A stretch of 64,000 bases of DNA, taken from NCBI GenBank assembly GCA_033485155.1, contig JAWQJJ010000001.1:545448-609447 (forward strand). The letters are read 5' to 3'. This document shows, one piece after another, positions 1 to 9,115 of this stretch (positions within the stretch are counted from its first letter, which is position 1; each line of letters begins with the position of its first letter). The stretch comes from Methanomassiliicoccus sp. (GTDB lineage: Archaea > Thermoplasmatota > Thermoplasmata > Methanomassiliicoccales > Methanomassiliicoccaceae). A program made the translations under genes and the position numbers. Below the pieces are notes generated by a model that saw nothing but the letters and a program-made list of their open reading frames with translations, was not told the origin of the DNA and did not search any database.

Positions 1-528
1 CAGCGCCCCCATGAGGTCCGAGTCCCGGGTCAGCAGGGTGGTCAGCTTCTCCAGCCCCACGAGGTCGCTGGTCAGCTCCAGCATCGCTCCCGAGACGTTC
101 GGTCGGGCGCCCCCCAGGTTCCATCCCACGTCTCCTTGGCGTACTCCAACCATGCGGCATAGCACCGCGAAGTCCATGGTCAGGCGGTCGACGTCCCCTT
201 TGGTGTAGTACATACACTTGGGGCTGCCGGTGGAGCCCGAGGTCTTGAAGACCTGGTCCGCAGGCGTCAGCAGGCAGCGCTCCGGGCCCTCGGCGGCCAT
301 CGCCGCCTCGATCATGGAATAAGGAGTCAGCGGGAGATCGGACAAGGCTTCCAGGTCGGAAACCTCCCAGGTACGGCCGGCGTATACGGCCGAACGTTGT
401 AGCTGGGAAGTGATCGACCGGAGCATGTCCTCCTGCCGAGAGGTCCGCTCCCCCGGGGGAACAATAACGTCCCGCCTGATGCGGAGGGCGACCCGGTCCT
501 CGGTCTGGCCGTTCATCGACGGGTGCAT
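1..528 (-). CDS. PaaK-like AMP-forming ligase, N-terminal part (cut by window edge)
   Basis: The reading frame is open for 176 codons and runs off the left edge. It carries the AMP-binding P-loop KTSGSTGSPK followed by MYYTKGDV, as in phenylacetate-CoA ligase relatives, which adenylate an aryl or acyl acid and transfer it to CoA. The ATG at 528 is the first ATG after the upstream stop; a TTG at 576 would add 16 residues. There is no clear Shine-Dalgarno sequence. A second PaaK-like ligase lies at 21462-22937 with a similar motif. The substrate cannot be told. The 61-bp gap to the next gene on the same strand does not exclude co-transcription. Confidence 0.75.
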   Translation of the reverse strand, partial: MHPSMNGQTEDRVALRIRRDVIVPPGERTSRQEDMLRSITSQLQRSAVYAGRTWEVSDLEALSDLPLTPYSMIEAAMAAEGPERCLLTPADQVFKTSGSTGSPKCMYYTKGDVDRLTMDFAVLCRMVGVRQGDVGWNLGGARPNVSGAMLELTSDLVGLEKLTTLLTRDSDLMGAL

Positions 529-589
529 GAGGGCCTGGATATTAATCCTCGCCACGTGGTTGGCACGGGCGAGCAATCACTCGTCCGGC

Positions 590-2122
590 CTACTGCCCGT
601 ATATCATGTCCACCTTGCGGCCCAGGTAGTTGAGGAAGGGCGAGGTGCTGATGCTCTTCCCCGTCACCACCTTGATCAGGTCGGCGGGGTCGTACATGTT
701 GCCCTTGGCGTGCACGTTGTCGCGGAGCCAGGTCCGCACCGGAGAGAAGTCCCCGTGCTCAACGGCGGACCTCCAATCGGGGACGTCCCGTTCCATCTTC
801 TCCAGGAACATGCCCCCGTAGATGTTGCCCAAGGCATAGCTGGGGAAGTAGCCGAAGCTCCCGCCCGCCCAGTGGGTGTCCTGCATGACGCCCTCGGCGT
901 CATCCTCGATCTCTACCCCCAGGTACTTGGCATACTTGTCGTTCCACGCCTGAGGCAGCTCGTCCACGGTGACCTTGCCAGCGAAGATGTCCTTCTCCAG
1001 CTCGAAGCGGATGATGATGTGCAGCCCGTAGGTAACCTCGTCCGCCTCGATCCTGATCTTCGACCGTTCGGCCACGTTGACCGCCCTGACGAAATCTTCC
1101 AAACCTACCCCGGCCAGCGCCTTCCCGGCTACCCTCTTCAGCTTGGGGAGGATGTAGGCAAGGAACTCCGGGCTCCGGCCGACCATGTTCTCCACGAACC
1201 GGCTCTGTGACTCATGGATGCCGTAGCTGGCCGCACTGCCAATGGGCTGGTAGATCCAAGCCGCGGGCATCTGACTCTCATAGAGCGCATGCCCGCACTC
1301 GTGGAGGACGCTGAACAGGCTGGACTTGAAGTTATCCTCATAGTAGTGGGTCGTGACCCGGACGTCGTTGTAGTAACCGTTAGAGAACGGGTGCTCGGTC
1401 TCGTCAAGCCGGCCCCAGGCCTCGGGGCCGGTGGTCTGGTAGCCCAGAAAGTCCATGGCCATCTGGCTAATCTTTCGCTGGGCGTCGATAGATACTCGGT
1501 TGAAGAGGAACGATTGGTCCGGTCGATCCCCTGCGTCCACCCGCTGCAGGATCTTGATGAGGCCGGTGCGCATTCCCCCGAACATCCTGCTGATACGGTC
1601 AGCGGTCATACCCGGCTCGTAGAGGTCCAGCATGGCGTCGTAGGGCGTCTTAGCCCCCTTGGCCTCCATGAGGATCTCGGCGGCCCGTCTCTTCAGTTCG
1701 ATGTTTTTAGCCAGGTCGTTGCGGAACAGCGCATAGTCCTTGGCCGCCTTGGCCTTCTTCCACGCCCCCACCGCCAAGATCTGCTGCTTGGACATCTCCG
1801 CGACTAGGGCGTCAGGGAGCTTGGACTCCTCGTCGTACATCTTGCGCTGCAGGTGGACGTTCCTTTTCTGCTCGTCGCTGAGACCGGAGAATCCCTTGTC
1901 CTTCTCAATAGCGTCCAGGTGGGTGCCGATCTTGCGGTCGGTGACCATCTTGTGGGTGGTCAGCCCAATAAAAGAGAGCTGTTCGCTCCTCAGTTCCAGG
2001 CCCTTGGCCGGCATCTTGGTCTCCATGTCCCAGTAGATGATGTCCCCGGCGGTGCGGAGGACGGTCATTTCCTTGTATCTTTCGAGCAGCTGGTCGTAGT
2101 GCTTCTGGAGTGGGGAGACCAT
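590..2122 (-). CDS. M32-family metallocarboxypeptidase (carboxypeptidase Taq type)
   Basis: This 510-residue protein has the usual length of M32 carboxypeptidases, cytoplasmic zinc enzymes that remove C-terminal residues from peptides. The zinc motif HECGH is at residues 274-278 inside LHECGHALYESQ, and the conserved N-terminal WDMET segment is present near residue 31. No signal peptide or membrane segment is visible. The ATG at 2122 has no strong ribosome site, so a short or leaderless transcript is possible. It probably serves peptide turnover. It is not obviously linked to the neighbouring acid-activation genes. Confidence 0.9.
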   Translation of the reverse strand: MVSPLQKHYDQLLERYKEMTVLRTAGDIIYWDMETKMPAKGLELRSEQLSFIGLTTHKMVTDRKIGTHLDAIEKDKGFSGLSDEQKRNVHLQRKMYDEESKLPDALVAEMSKQQILAVGAWKKAKAAKDYALFRNDLAKNIELKRRAAEILMEAKGAKTPYDAMLDLYEPGMTADRISRMFGGMRTGLIKILQRVDAGDRPDQSFLFNRVSIDAQRKISQMAMDFLGYQTTGPEAWGRLDETEHPFSNGYYNDVRVTTHYYEDNFKSSLFSVLHECGHALYESQMPAAWIYQPIGSAASYGIHESQSRFVENMVGRSPEFLAYILPKLKRVAGKALAGVGLEDFVRAVNVAERSKIRIEADEVTYGLHIIIRFELEKDIFAGKVTVDELPQAWNDKYAKYLGVEIEDDAEGVMQDTHWAGGSFGYFPSYALGNIYGGMFLEKMERDVPDWRSAVEHGDFSPVRTWLRDNVHAKGNMYDPADLIKVVTGKSISTSPFLNYLGRKVDMIYGQ

Positions 2123-2285
2123 GTTGATCAGATAGGGGAAGTGTAAGGGAGTTATTAACTCTAGTTACGATTATCGAAGCAACTGGTATGGTCGGCCGTC
2201 GTTGGCTCCGTGGGACAGGGTCGGTCCGAAGATTTGGTAAAGCACATGGAAGACGACTTGTAGGCCGACGGACATTTACTGCCGT

Positions 2286-2983
2286 GTGAGCTCCGAGGAG
2301 GCATCCTCCGAACATACGTTCCGCGCTACGAACCTCGACATCGTCATCGCCCTGGTGGCCACCTTCCTGCTGCCGGTGGCCTGTGCCCTCCTTTTTCGAT
2401 GGACCGGGGCCCTGCTGCCGCTGGCGCTATACTACGGCGTCTTTTGCGTCGGCATCGTCAAGTGGCGGAAAGGTTCGCTGCAGTACGTCCGCCCTCGGAC
2501 CTGGGCCTGGCCGCTCTTCCTCATCCTTCTCGCCGTGCAGCTGGTGGCCCAGACCCTCGCCGTGTTGACCATCGTGCCGGGTACGATCCCCTGCCGGGCG
2601 TGGCGGTGTCCCTCGCGCTGTGGGTGCCGATCAACGCCCTCTCCGAGCAGCTGCTGTGGGTGTACATCTTCGAGGCGTTCCAAACCCGATGGAAGAAGGG
2701 GGTGGGGAGGGTCGCGGGAACGGTGGTGGGCGTGCTGATGACGATCATATTCGTCGGCCTCATCCACGCCCTGTTCTGGGGTGAGTTCCTTCCCGGATTT
2801 AGGAGTGTTTTCCCACTGTCCCAGATATTCCTCTCCGCCCAGTTCGTGATGACCGTGGGGTACCTACTCCTGTTTCAACGCACCAGGTCCATGGTCCCAT
2901 TGTTCTTACTGCACATCATCGCCGACGCCGCCCTGGTCCTCGGGGCTGCATACTCGATCGTCCCAGACCTGTGGACGCTCTAA
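2286..2983 (+). pseudogene. CPBP-like integral membrane protein, frameshifted
   Basis: Two overlapping frames together read as one membrane protein of about 230 residues. The first frame runs from a GTG at 2286 to about 2588 (helices near LVATFLLPVACALLF and FLILLAVQLVAQ). The second continues from about 2588 to 2983 (SEQLLW, FVGLIHALFWGE, LLHIIADA). The join is near ATCCCCTGCC at 2585-2594 and would need one extra base. The motif order resembles CPBP (Abi) glutamic-type intramembrane proteases, but EExxxR is altered to EQLLW and the last motif has Asp where Asn is usual. Either the gene is broken or a base was lost in assembly. The family call is tentative. Confidence 0.55.
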
Positions 2984-3068
2984 GCGATCACCTGGTCGCC
3001 GGTCGGCGAACCCCGCGCCGCGGTGGATGACAAGATCGGGCTCGGCGGAGCCGGCGGCCCTGTCAGGA

Positions 3069-3899
3069 TCAGTTCCTTTCCTTCACGCCTTCCGACCGCA
3101 CCTGGCCGACCATCTCTTCCATGGGATGCTTGGCCAGGAAGTCCAGCACCAGGGGAGCATATCCAGATGGCGGGAGGAAGTGCCCCGCGCTGGCGATTAC
3201 GTTGAACTCGGCGTTCGATATCCCGGCGGCCAGTCTCTCGCCGAAGCCGATGGGGACCATGATGTCCTCGTCCCCATGGACGACCAGGGTGGGCATGGTG
3301 ATGAGGTGGAGCCGCTCCCGGCTGTCGAACCCGTCTAGGGCCCTTTTTTGCCGGTCCAGGCCGTTGAGGACGCTGATGTCGCATCCCTCTCCGAGCTCGC
3401 ACACCGAGACCTTGCCCCGGAAGAACGCCTCGGTCGAGCACCAGGTCTGCATCATCGTCTGGAAAGTATCCATGCTGGCACCCTCCCGCACAGCGTGGAT
3501 CATGGCGTCGATGGCGAACCGGGCACGGTTCGGCTCGTAGGTGTAGGTGGACATCAGGATGAGATTGGCGACCTTCTCCGGGTGGCGAAAGACCAGCTCC
3601 TGGGCCACGTTCCCGCCCATGGACCAGCCCAGGATGTGCGCCCGCTCGATGCCCAGCGCGTCCAGGAGGCCGGCGACGTCGTCAGCCATCTGGGCCATTG
3701 TGAACGGTGTCCCAGGGTCCTCGGTGTGCCCGCTGCCCCGGTTATCGAAGACGATGACCCGATAGGACTTGCTGAGCAGAGGTATCGCTTTCTTCCAGTT
3801 GTACAGGTCCCCGTAGAAACCGGTTATGAGGAGGAGGGGTTCCCCCTCCCCGCTCTCGTGGTAGTGGATGACGGCGTCTCCAACCTTGATCTTAGGCAT
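3069..3899 (-). CDS. Alpha/beta-fold hydrolase
   Basis: This 276-residue protein is a complete alpha/beta hydrolase. The nucleophile elbow GWSMGG places Ser93, the oxyanion region LLLITGFYGDLYNW is near residue 24, VVHGDEDIMVP supplies the acid and SAGHFLP the histidine. The sequence resembles 3-oxoadipate enol-lactonase and related carboxylic-ester hydrolases, but the substrate is unknown. It is transcribed with the acyl-CoA synthetase upstream of it (45-bp gap), so a role in releasing or trimming acyl or lactone intermediates is possible. No signal peptide is seen. Confidence 0.85.
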   Translation of the reverse strand: MPKIKVGDAVIHYHESGEGEPLLLITGFYGDLYNWKKAIPLLSKSYRVIVFDNRGSGHTEDPGTPFTMAQMADDVAGLLDALGIERAHILGWSMGGNVAQELVFRHPEKVANLILMSTYTYEPNRARFAIDAMIHAVREGASMDTFQTMMQTWCSTEAFFRGKVSVCELGEGCDISVLNGLDRQKRALDGFDSRERLHLITMPTLVVHGDEDIMVPIGFGERLAAGISNAEFNVIASAGHFLPPSGYAPLVLDFLAKHPMEEMVGQVRSEGVKERN

Positions 3900-3944
3900 C
3901 CGACCGCACCGATTCGCGAGGTACTATTTACTGCTTTTTTCGGC

Positions 3945-5597
3945 TCACGCCTCAGGCCACCGCTTATGGGCGTCCTCCCTCAGCTTGTACTTCATGATCT
4001 TCCCGGAGGCCGTCAGGGGAAACTCATTGACGAAGGCCACGTACTTGGGGGTCTTGTACCACGCGATCTTGCCCCGGCAGAAGTCCTGGACATCCTCGGA
4101 GGTCATCTGAATGCCCTTCTTCAGGATGATGAACGCGCCGACCTGCTCCCCGTATTTCTGGCTTGGGACGCCGACCACCTGCACGTCCTGGATGCCGTCC
4201 ATGTGGTGGATAAAGTCCTCGACCTCCTTGGGGTAGACGTTCTCCCCGCCGCGAATGATCATGTCCTTGAGCCGCCCGGTGATAGACAGATAGCCCAGGG
4301 CGTCGACCTTCCCGATGTCGCCGGAGTGCAGCCAGCCATCCTTATCAATGGCCTTGGCGGTCTCCTCAGGCATGTTGTAGTAACCCTTCATCACATTGTA
4401 GCCGCGGCAGCACACCTCGCCGTGCTCCTCGACCGCGCACTCGAGGCCGGTATCGGGGTTGAACAGCCTCATCTCCACCCCCGGCAGAACGCGGCCCACG
4501 GTGGCGCATTTCTTCTCGATGGACGGCTCGTCGAAGCGGGTCTGGGTCATCCCCGGCGACGACTCGGTAAGGCCGAACACGATGGTGATCTCGCGCATGT
4601 TCATGTGCTCCACGACCTCATGCATGCTCTTCACCGGGCAGGGCGATCCGGCCATAATTCCGGTACGCAGGGTGGAGAAATCGAACTTGCTGAACAGAGG
4701 GTGCTCGAGGACGGCGATGAACATCGTCGGCACGCCGTACAGCGCGGTGCACCTCTCCTTCTCCACGGCCATCATCACATTCACCGGATCATATTTCTCC
4801 AGGATGACCAGGCATGCCCCGGAGTTTAGCGAAGCCATCACCCCCAGCACGCAGCCGAAGCAGTGGAACAGGGGCACCGGCAGACAAATGCGGTCCTCGC
4901 AGGTGTAGTTCATGTTGGCCGCGATCCAATATCCGTTGTTGCCGATATTGTGGTGGGTGAGCATGACCCCTTTGGGGAAGCCGGTGGTGCCCGATGTGTA
5001 CTGCATGTTGACGACATCGTAGCAGGATAGGGCGGCCTGCCTCTCCTTGTACTCGCCATCGGAGGTCTCCACGCTCATGGCCATGACCTCATTCATCGAG
5101 TACATGCCCCGGTGCTTCTCCGGCCCCAGGAACAACACCCGCTTCAGGTGCGGAAACCTCTCCGAGTGCAGCTTGTCCCGCGGCTGGGTCTTCAGCTCGG
5201 GGACGAGCTCGTAGATGGTGGCGACGTAGTCGGTATCTCGGTAGCCGTCGATGACGAAGATGTTCTCCGTCTCCGACTGCGTGAGCACGTACTCGATCTC
5301 CGAGATTTTGTAGTTGATATTGATGGTGAGCAGGATGGCGCCGATGCGCGCGGTGGCATACTGTAAGGTCACCCAGTGCGGGACGTTGGTCGCCCACACC
5401 GCCACCTTTTCCCCTTTCTTGACGCCCAGCGCCATCAGGCCTTTGGCCACCCGGTCGATGGTATCGGAGAACTCCCGCCAGGTCTCGCGGTAGTCGCGGT
5501 CCGCATACACTATGGCCTCGTTGTCCGGGCACTTCGCCACGGTCTCGTCCAGCAGCTGGCCCAGGGTGACCTCTCTGGTTATCTCGGCCCTTACCAT
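3945..5597 (-). CDS. Acyl-CoA synthetase (AMP-forming, medium/long-chain type)
   Basis: The 550-residue protein has the full ANL-superfamily layout: P-loop YTSGTTGFPKGVML, LFHCFG, the GLTESSPG motif, HSGDIG, GRLKDMIIRGGENVYP and the C-terminal lysine motif in LTASGKIMKYKL. It should convert a carboxylic acid to its CoA thioester through an acyl-adenylate, in the cytoplasm. The gene starts 9 bp after the XRE-cupin regulator and is clearly in its operon. With the 2-oxoacid:ferredoxin oxidoreductase upstream, it may recycle branched or aryl acids to 2-oxoacids, as methanogens do in amino-acid assimilation. The chain-length preference is not readable. Confidence 0.9.
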   Translation of the reverse strand: MVRAEITREVTLGQLLDETVAKCPDNEAIVYADRDYRETWREFSDTIDRVAKGLMALGVKKGEKVAVWATNVPHWVTLQYATARIGAILLTININYKISEIEYVLTQSETENIFVIDGYRDTDYVATIYELVPELKTQPRDKLHSERFPHLKRVLFLGPEKHRGMYSMNEVMAMSVETSDGEYKERQAALSCYDVVNMQYTSGTTGFPKGVMLTHHNIGNNGYWIAANMNYTCEDRICLPVPLFHCFGCVLGVMASLNSGACLVILEKYDPVNVMMAVEKERCTALYGVPTMFIAVLEHPLFSKFDFSTLRTGIMAGSPCPVKSMHEVVEHMNMREITIVFGLTESSPGMTQTRFDEPSIEKKCATVGRVLPGVEMRLFNPDTGLECAVEEHGEVCCRGYNVMKGYYNMPEETAKAIDKDGWLHSGDIGKVDALGYLSITGRLKDMIIRGGENVYPKEVEDFIHHMDGIQDVQVVGVPSQKYGEQVGAFIILKKGIQMTSEDVQDFCRGKIAWYKTPKYVAFVNEFPLTASGKIMKYKLREDAHKRWPEA

Positions 5598-5606
5598 GTC
5601 AAGGCC

Positions 5607-6170
5607 TCAGAAGGGAGTATAGATGACCGCGTAGATGGCGGCCTTGGCGTTCCCAGCCGCCCGGACATCGTGCGGCACCACCGAGTTGTAGTACATGGAG
5701 TCTCCGGCCTTCAGCCGGTACATCTCCTTCCCGTAGGTGAGCTCGATCTCCCCGCTCACCACGATGATGAACTCCTCCCCCTCGTGAGAGGACAGTGAGC
5801 TTTCGCTGGTCGGTTCGATCTCGATGTACATGGGCTCCATGTGGCGGTCTGTCTTTCCCTTGCCCAGCGGGTAGTAGTGGTAGTTGCCTGGACCCGCCCC
5901 GTGGTGGGGAGTGGTGGCTTCCTTCCTCCCCGCGGCGCGGACGATGAGGGGATCGGGAATGAACTGGTCGTCCATGAACGTTCCCAGTCGCTGGCCCAGG
6001 GCCCGGGACAGCTTGACCAGTACGCCGATGGCCGGGTACACGGTCCCGTTCTCGATGTTGTTTACCAGGGCGGCGTCGATCCCTGCGTTCTTGGCCAGGT
6101 CCTCAACGGAGAGTCCAAGGCGCTCGCGGTAGGTCTTGAGGCGGTTTCCTAGTTTTTCAGAAGCTGACAT
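5607..6170 (-). CDS. XRE-family regulator with C-terminal cupin domain
   Basis: This is a 187-residue two-domain protein. A helix-turn-helix lies at about residues 8-62 (RLGLSVEDLAKNAGID... IENGTVYPAIGVLVKLSRAL), and a cupin at about 105-187 contains the SSHEGEEFIIVVSGEIEL strand and a VVPHDVRA turn. The start at 6170 is chosen because GGAGGATAGC lies directly before that ATG; an ATG at 6272 is open but has no such site. The gene precedes the acyl-CoA synthetase by 9 bp. Such regulators usually sense a small acid or CoA ester through the cupin and control the adjacent ligase. Confidence 0.88.
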   Translation of the reverse strand: MSASEKLGNRLKTYRERLGLSVEDLAKNAGIDAALVNNIENGTVYPAIGVLVKLSRALGQRLGTFMDDQFIPDPLIVRAAGRKEATTPHHGAGPGNYHYYPLGKGKTDRHMEPMYIEIEPTSESSLSSHEGEEFIIVVSGEIELTYGKEMYRLKAGDSMYYNSVVPHDVRAAGNAKAAIYAVIYTPF

Positions 6171-6321
6171 GCTATCCTCCGGGTGCTGGTCGTTCCAGGA
6201 CGACACGGTCGCTCGGGACCATGGCCGCTGGTCTCCGGGCAAATCTCCAAATCGGCTAATATACCTTGTCACCGCTCGTCTAAAGGGTCGCCACTCGTCC
6301 CTGCCAGGTGCGTCCGCGTGC

Positions 6322-7722
6322 CTAGGCTAGGTGCTCCCTGGCCCAGGCCCTGGCAGCCGCATACACCTTGCGGTTGCGCTCCACCAGCGCGGGCTTTTCG
6401 GCAAAGCTGTCGTCCAGTGCCGCGAGGACGGAGGCCTCCGGCACTCCCAGGAGGTCGAGCTCCGCTAGCGCCCCCAGGAACGCGGTGTTCGCCGCCTTCG
6501 GCGTGCCCGCCTCCTCGGCGATCTGCATGGCCGGGAAGGGCCTGACCGTGACCCCGGGAGGTGATGCTGGCCGGAGGGGGATCGACTCCTCGAACAGCAC
6601 CGAGCCACCCTTGGCCACCGTGGGCAGGAACTTCTCCAGGGACGGCTGGTTCATCGCCACCAGGACGTCGGGGGCGTCCACCGCCGGCGACCCGATCTCT
6701 TTGCCCCCCATCACCACCGAGGCGGAGGCTGCGCCGCCCCTCTGCTCCGGCCCGTAGCTGGGGAACCAAGAGACATATCGTCCAGCCTTCCCCGCCGCCT
6801 CGGCGACCACGAGGCCGAGGCTGAGCACGCCCTGCCCGCCGAACCCAGAGAACTTGAAGTGGCGCTCCTTGAAGGCGGGATCGGGTCTGGGATCCATGCC
6901 CCCCTCGGAGCCGTGAACCAGGGTGAGGAGGTCCTTGACCTCTATCTCCGACGCTTTCAACGATTCTTCCGCGCTGCGGTCGCGGAAGCAGCCCAGGGGA
7001 AAGGTCTTTTCCATCTCCTGGGTCACGAAGTCCGCTGCCTTGAGGGCATCCATCCTCCAATTGGTGGGGCAGGGAGACAGGACCTCGACGAACGCGTACC
7101 CCTTGCCGTCCCGCTGAATTTCCAGGGCCTTGCGGACCGCCCTCTTGGCCTGCATGATACGCTTGGTGTCCGCCACCGACACTCTCTCGATGTACACCGG
7201 AGCCTCGAGCTGGGCAAAGATCTCGCACACCCGCAGAGGATACCCGCTCTTCACCACGTCCCGGCCGAACGGCGAGGTGGTGGTCTTCTGTCCGGGCAGA
7301 GTGGTGGGGGCCATCTGCCCGCCGGTCATGGCGTACAGTGAGTTGTTGATGAAGAAGCAGGCGAAATGATCTCCGCGGTTCGCTGCCTGGAAGGCGTTGT
7401 TGAACCCGATGGCACCGAGGTCGCCGTCACCCTGGTAGGCGATGACGACCTTGTCCGGAAGCACCCGCGAAAGTCCGGTGGCGACCGCCGAGGCCCGCCC
7501 GTGCGGCGCGGCCACGTTGCCGCAGTCGAAGTAATAGTAGCAGAACGCCGCGCACCCCACCGGGGACACGAACACCGTGCGGTCCTGCAGCCCGAGGTCG
7601 GCCATGGCCTCCCCGATGAGCTTGTGGACGATGCCGTGTCCGCAGCCGGCGCAGAACGTCGTGGTCCGGCTGCCGTCCTTGCGGTCGAAGGTCTCGTAGA
7701 ATCCCGTTGCTCGCTTGATCAT
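6322..7722 (-). CDS. 2-oxoacid:ferredoxin oxidoreductase, fused beta and gamma subunits
   Basis: The 466-residue protein joins two subunits. Residues 1 to about 260 are the thiamine-diphosphate beta subunit (FCAGCGHG, VSPVGCAAF, YQGDGDLGAIG, FFINNSLYAMTGGQ). From about residue 285 it is the gamma subunit (FSGFGGQGV, SWFPSYGPEQRGG, VAMNQPS). The complex oxidatively decarboxylates a 2-oxoacid to its acyl-CoA with reduced ferredoxin, or runs in reverse. The gene overlaps the alpha gene by 4 bp, giving the order delta, alpha, beta-gamma. The layout resembles the 2-oxoisovalerate (VOR) or 2-oxoglutarate (KOR) type; the substrate is not certain. The fusion of beta to gamma is the notable feature. 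Confidence 0.9.
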   Translation of the reverse strand: MIKRATGFYETFDRKDGSRTTTFCAGCGHGIVHKLIGEAMADLGLQDRTVFVSPVGCAAFCYYYFDCGNVAAPHGRASAVATGLSRVLPDKVVIAYQGDGDLGAIGFNNAFQAANRGDHFACFFINNSLYAMTGGQMAPTTLPGQKTTTSPFGRDVVKSGYPLRVCEIFAQLEAPVYIERVSVADTKRIMQAKRAVRKALEIQRDGKGYAFVEVLSPCPTNWRMDALKAADFVTQEMEKTFPLGCFRDRSAEESLKASEIEVKDLLTLVHGSEGGMDPRPDPAFKERHFKFSGFGGQGVLSLGLVVAEAAGKAGRYVSWFPSYGPEQRGGAASASVVMGGKEIGSPAVDAPDVLVAMNQPSLEKFLPTVAKGGSVLFEESIPLRPASPPGVTVRPFPAMQIAEEAGTPKAANTAFLGALAELDLLGVPEASVLAALDDSFAEKPALVERNRKVYAAARAWAREHLA

Positions 7723-8774
7723 CGTTTCGCCTCCATCATGCTGCGGGCAGCGATGAGCACGTCCTCCACCTTGACCATGTTCCCACCCATGCGGTTGACC
7801 AGGCGGATGTCCGACCTACTGCACCGGTCAAGGTGCAGGAGCACGTCATCGCGATACTGCCCGTTGCTCATCTCCACCACCAGCACCTTGCGGTCCTGGA
7901 CCGCCTTATTCATCTGCCGGGTGGGGAAGGGCGAGAGGGTGATCGGACGGAAGAGGCCTGCCTTCACGCCATCGGCACGGAGCCGGTCCACGGCGGTGCG
8001 AGCGATGCGGGCCGAGGAGCCGTAGCCGGTCAGGATGATGTCCGCATCCTCGGTGCGGTAGCTCTCTGAGGCGGCCTCGGCCTTCATGCGCTCGTACTTC
8101 TCCTGGAGGATCTGGTTGTGAACCTCGTGGCGGTCCGGCTCAAGGTAGATGGAGGTAATGAGGTTGTTCCTCGTTTCCGGGTCCCCCCGCACCGCCCAGG
8201 CGGAAGCGTCCGGGGACTCGACGATCGCGTTCGGCAGCTGGAGAGACTCCATCATCTGGCCGAGCACGGCGTCAGCGAGCACGATCACCGGGCTGCGGTA
8301 CTTGAACGCCAGGCCAAAGGCCTTGGTTGTAAGGTCGCACATCTCCTGTACCGATCCGGGGGCGAGGACAAGGCACTTATAGTTACCATGCCCGCCCCCC
8401 TTGACCGCTTGGTTGTAATCGCCCTGCTCCGGGCCGATATTGCCCAGTCCTGGCCCCGTGCGCATGACATTAATGATGACCGCCGGGAGCTGGGCCCCCG
8501 CCAGGTAGGAGATGCCCTCCTGCATCAGGCTGATCCCCGGCCCGGAGGACGCGGTCATCGCCAGCTTCCCGGCGCTGGCCGCCCCGTAGATCATGTTGAT
8601 GGACCCCGTCTCGCACTCCGCCTGCAGAAACTCCTTGCCCATCTGGGGAAAGAGCTCCGCCGCCCCGTGGGCGATCTCGCTCGCCGGGGTTATAGGGTAT
8701 CCGAAGTAGACGTCGCAGCCGGCATACAGTGCCCCGATGACCACCGCCTCGTTGCCCTTTACGAACTTTCTCAT
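7719..8774 (-). CDS. 2-oxoacid:ferredoxin oxidoreductase, alpha subunit
   Basis: This is a 351-residue alpha subunit of the OFOR family with the N-terminal pyrimidine-binding domain ([27 protein letters not shown]) and the [12 protein letters not shown] segment. The start at 8774 gives the canonical [11 protein letters not shown]-terminus; the frame is open further upstream, but that part is the ferredoxin gene in another frame. Its start overlaps the end of the delta gene by 4 bp and its end overlaps the beta-gamma gene by 4 bp, so the three are translationally coupled. It works with the beta-gamma protein as a cytoplasmic complex. Confidence 0.9.
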   Translation of the reverse strand: MRKFVKGNEAVVIGALYAGCDVYFGYPITPASEIAHGAAELFPQMGKEFLQAECETGSINMIYGAASAGKLAMTASSGPGISLMQEGISYLAGAQLPAVIINVMRTGPGLGNIGPEQGDYNQAVKGGGHGNYKCLVLAPGSVQEMCDLTTKAFGLAFKYRSPVIVLADAVLGQMMESLQLPNAIVESPDASAWAVRGDPETRNNLITSIYLEPDRHEVHNQILQEKYERMKAEAASESYRTEDADIILTGYGSSARIARTAVDRLRADGVKAGLFRPITLSPFPTRQMNKAVQDRKVLVVEMSNGQYRDDVLLHLDRCSRSDIRLVNRMGGNMVKVEDVLIAARSMMEAKR

Positions 8775-9013
8775 CGCCGCTCCCCCTTGTCCGCGGTGTG
8801 GACCTCGATCGCGTAGATCTCCGGACAGTTGTAGAAGCAGATCGCACAGCCGGTGCAACCCTCGCCCGCGTACTCGACGGGCACGAAGCCTCTGCGGTTC
8901 ACGTGCTGAGCCTTTCGGAGGACCTTCTTGGGGCAGGCGGCGATGCAGCGTCCACACCCCTTACATTCGTCCTCGATGATGACCGGTCTGGGGACCTCGA
9001 CGTCGGCGGCCAT
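8771..9013 (-). CDS. 2-oxoacid:ferredoxin oxidoreductase, delta (2x[4Fe-4S] ferredoxin) subunit
   Basis: An 80-residue ferredoxin with two full cluster motifs, [12 protein letters not shown] and [12 protein letters not shown], each with four cysteines. It is the electron-exit subunit of the adjacent oxidoreductase and the first gene of that operon. The divergent flavin-reductase gene starts about 100 bp away, so the promoter lies in 9014-9115, where the reverse strand is AT-rich just outside the start. Length and spacing are normal for the delta subunit. Confidence 0.92.
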   Translation of the reverse strand: MAADVEVPRPVIIEDECKGCGRCIAACPKKVLRKAQHVNRRGFVPVEYAGEGCTGCAICFYNCPEIYAIEVHTADKGERR

Positions 9014-9115
9014 GTTCTCCGCCCGGAAAAAGGTCCAGCGTACTTAAATCCTCGGACAGGTGCCGCCAGACGGCGAAAGGAATAGTAACCCGGGGAACGA
9101 TTAAGATATGATATC

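Noticed and set aside
3348..4829. A 493-codon open frame opposite the hydrolase and acyl-CoA synthetase genes
   Set aside because: It crosses two clear genes and the gap between them, with no motif or start signal.
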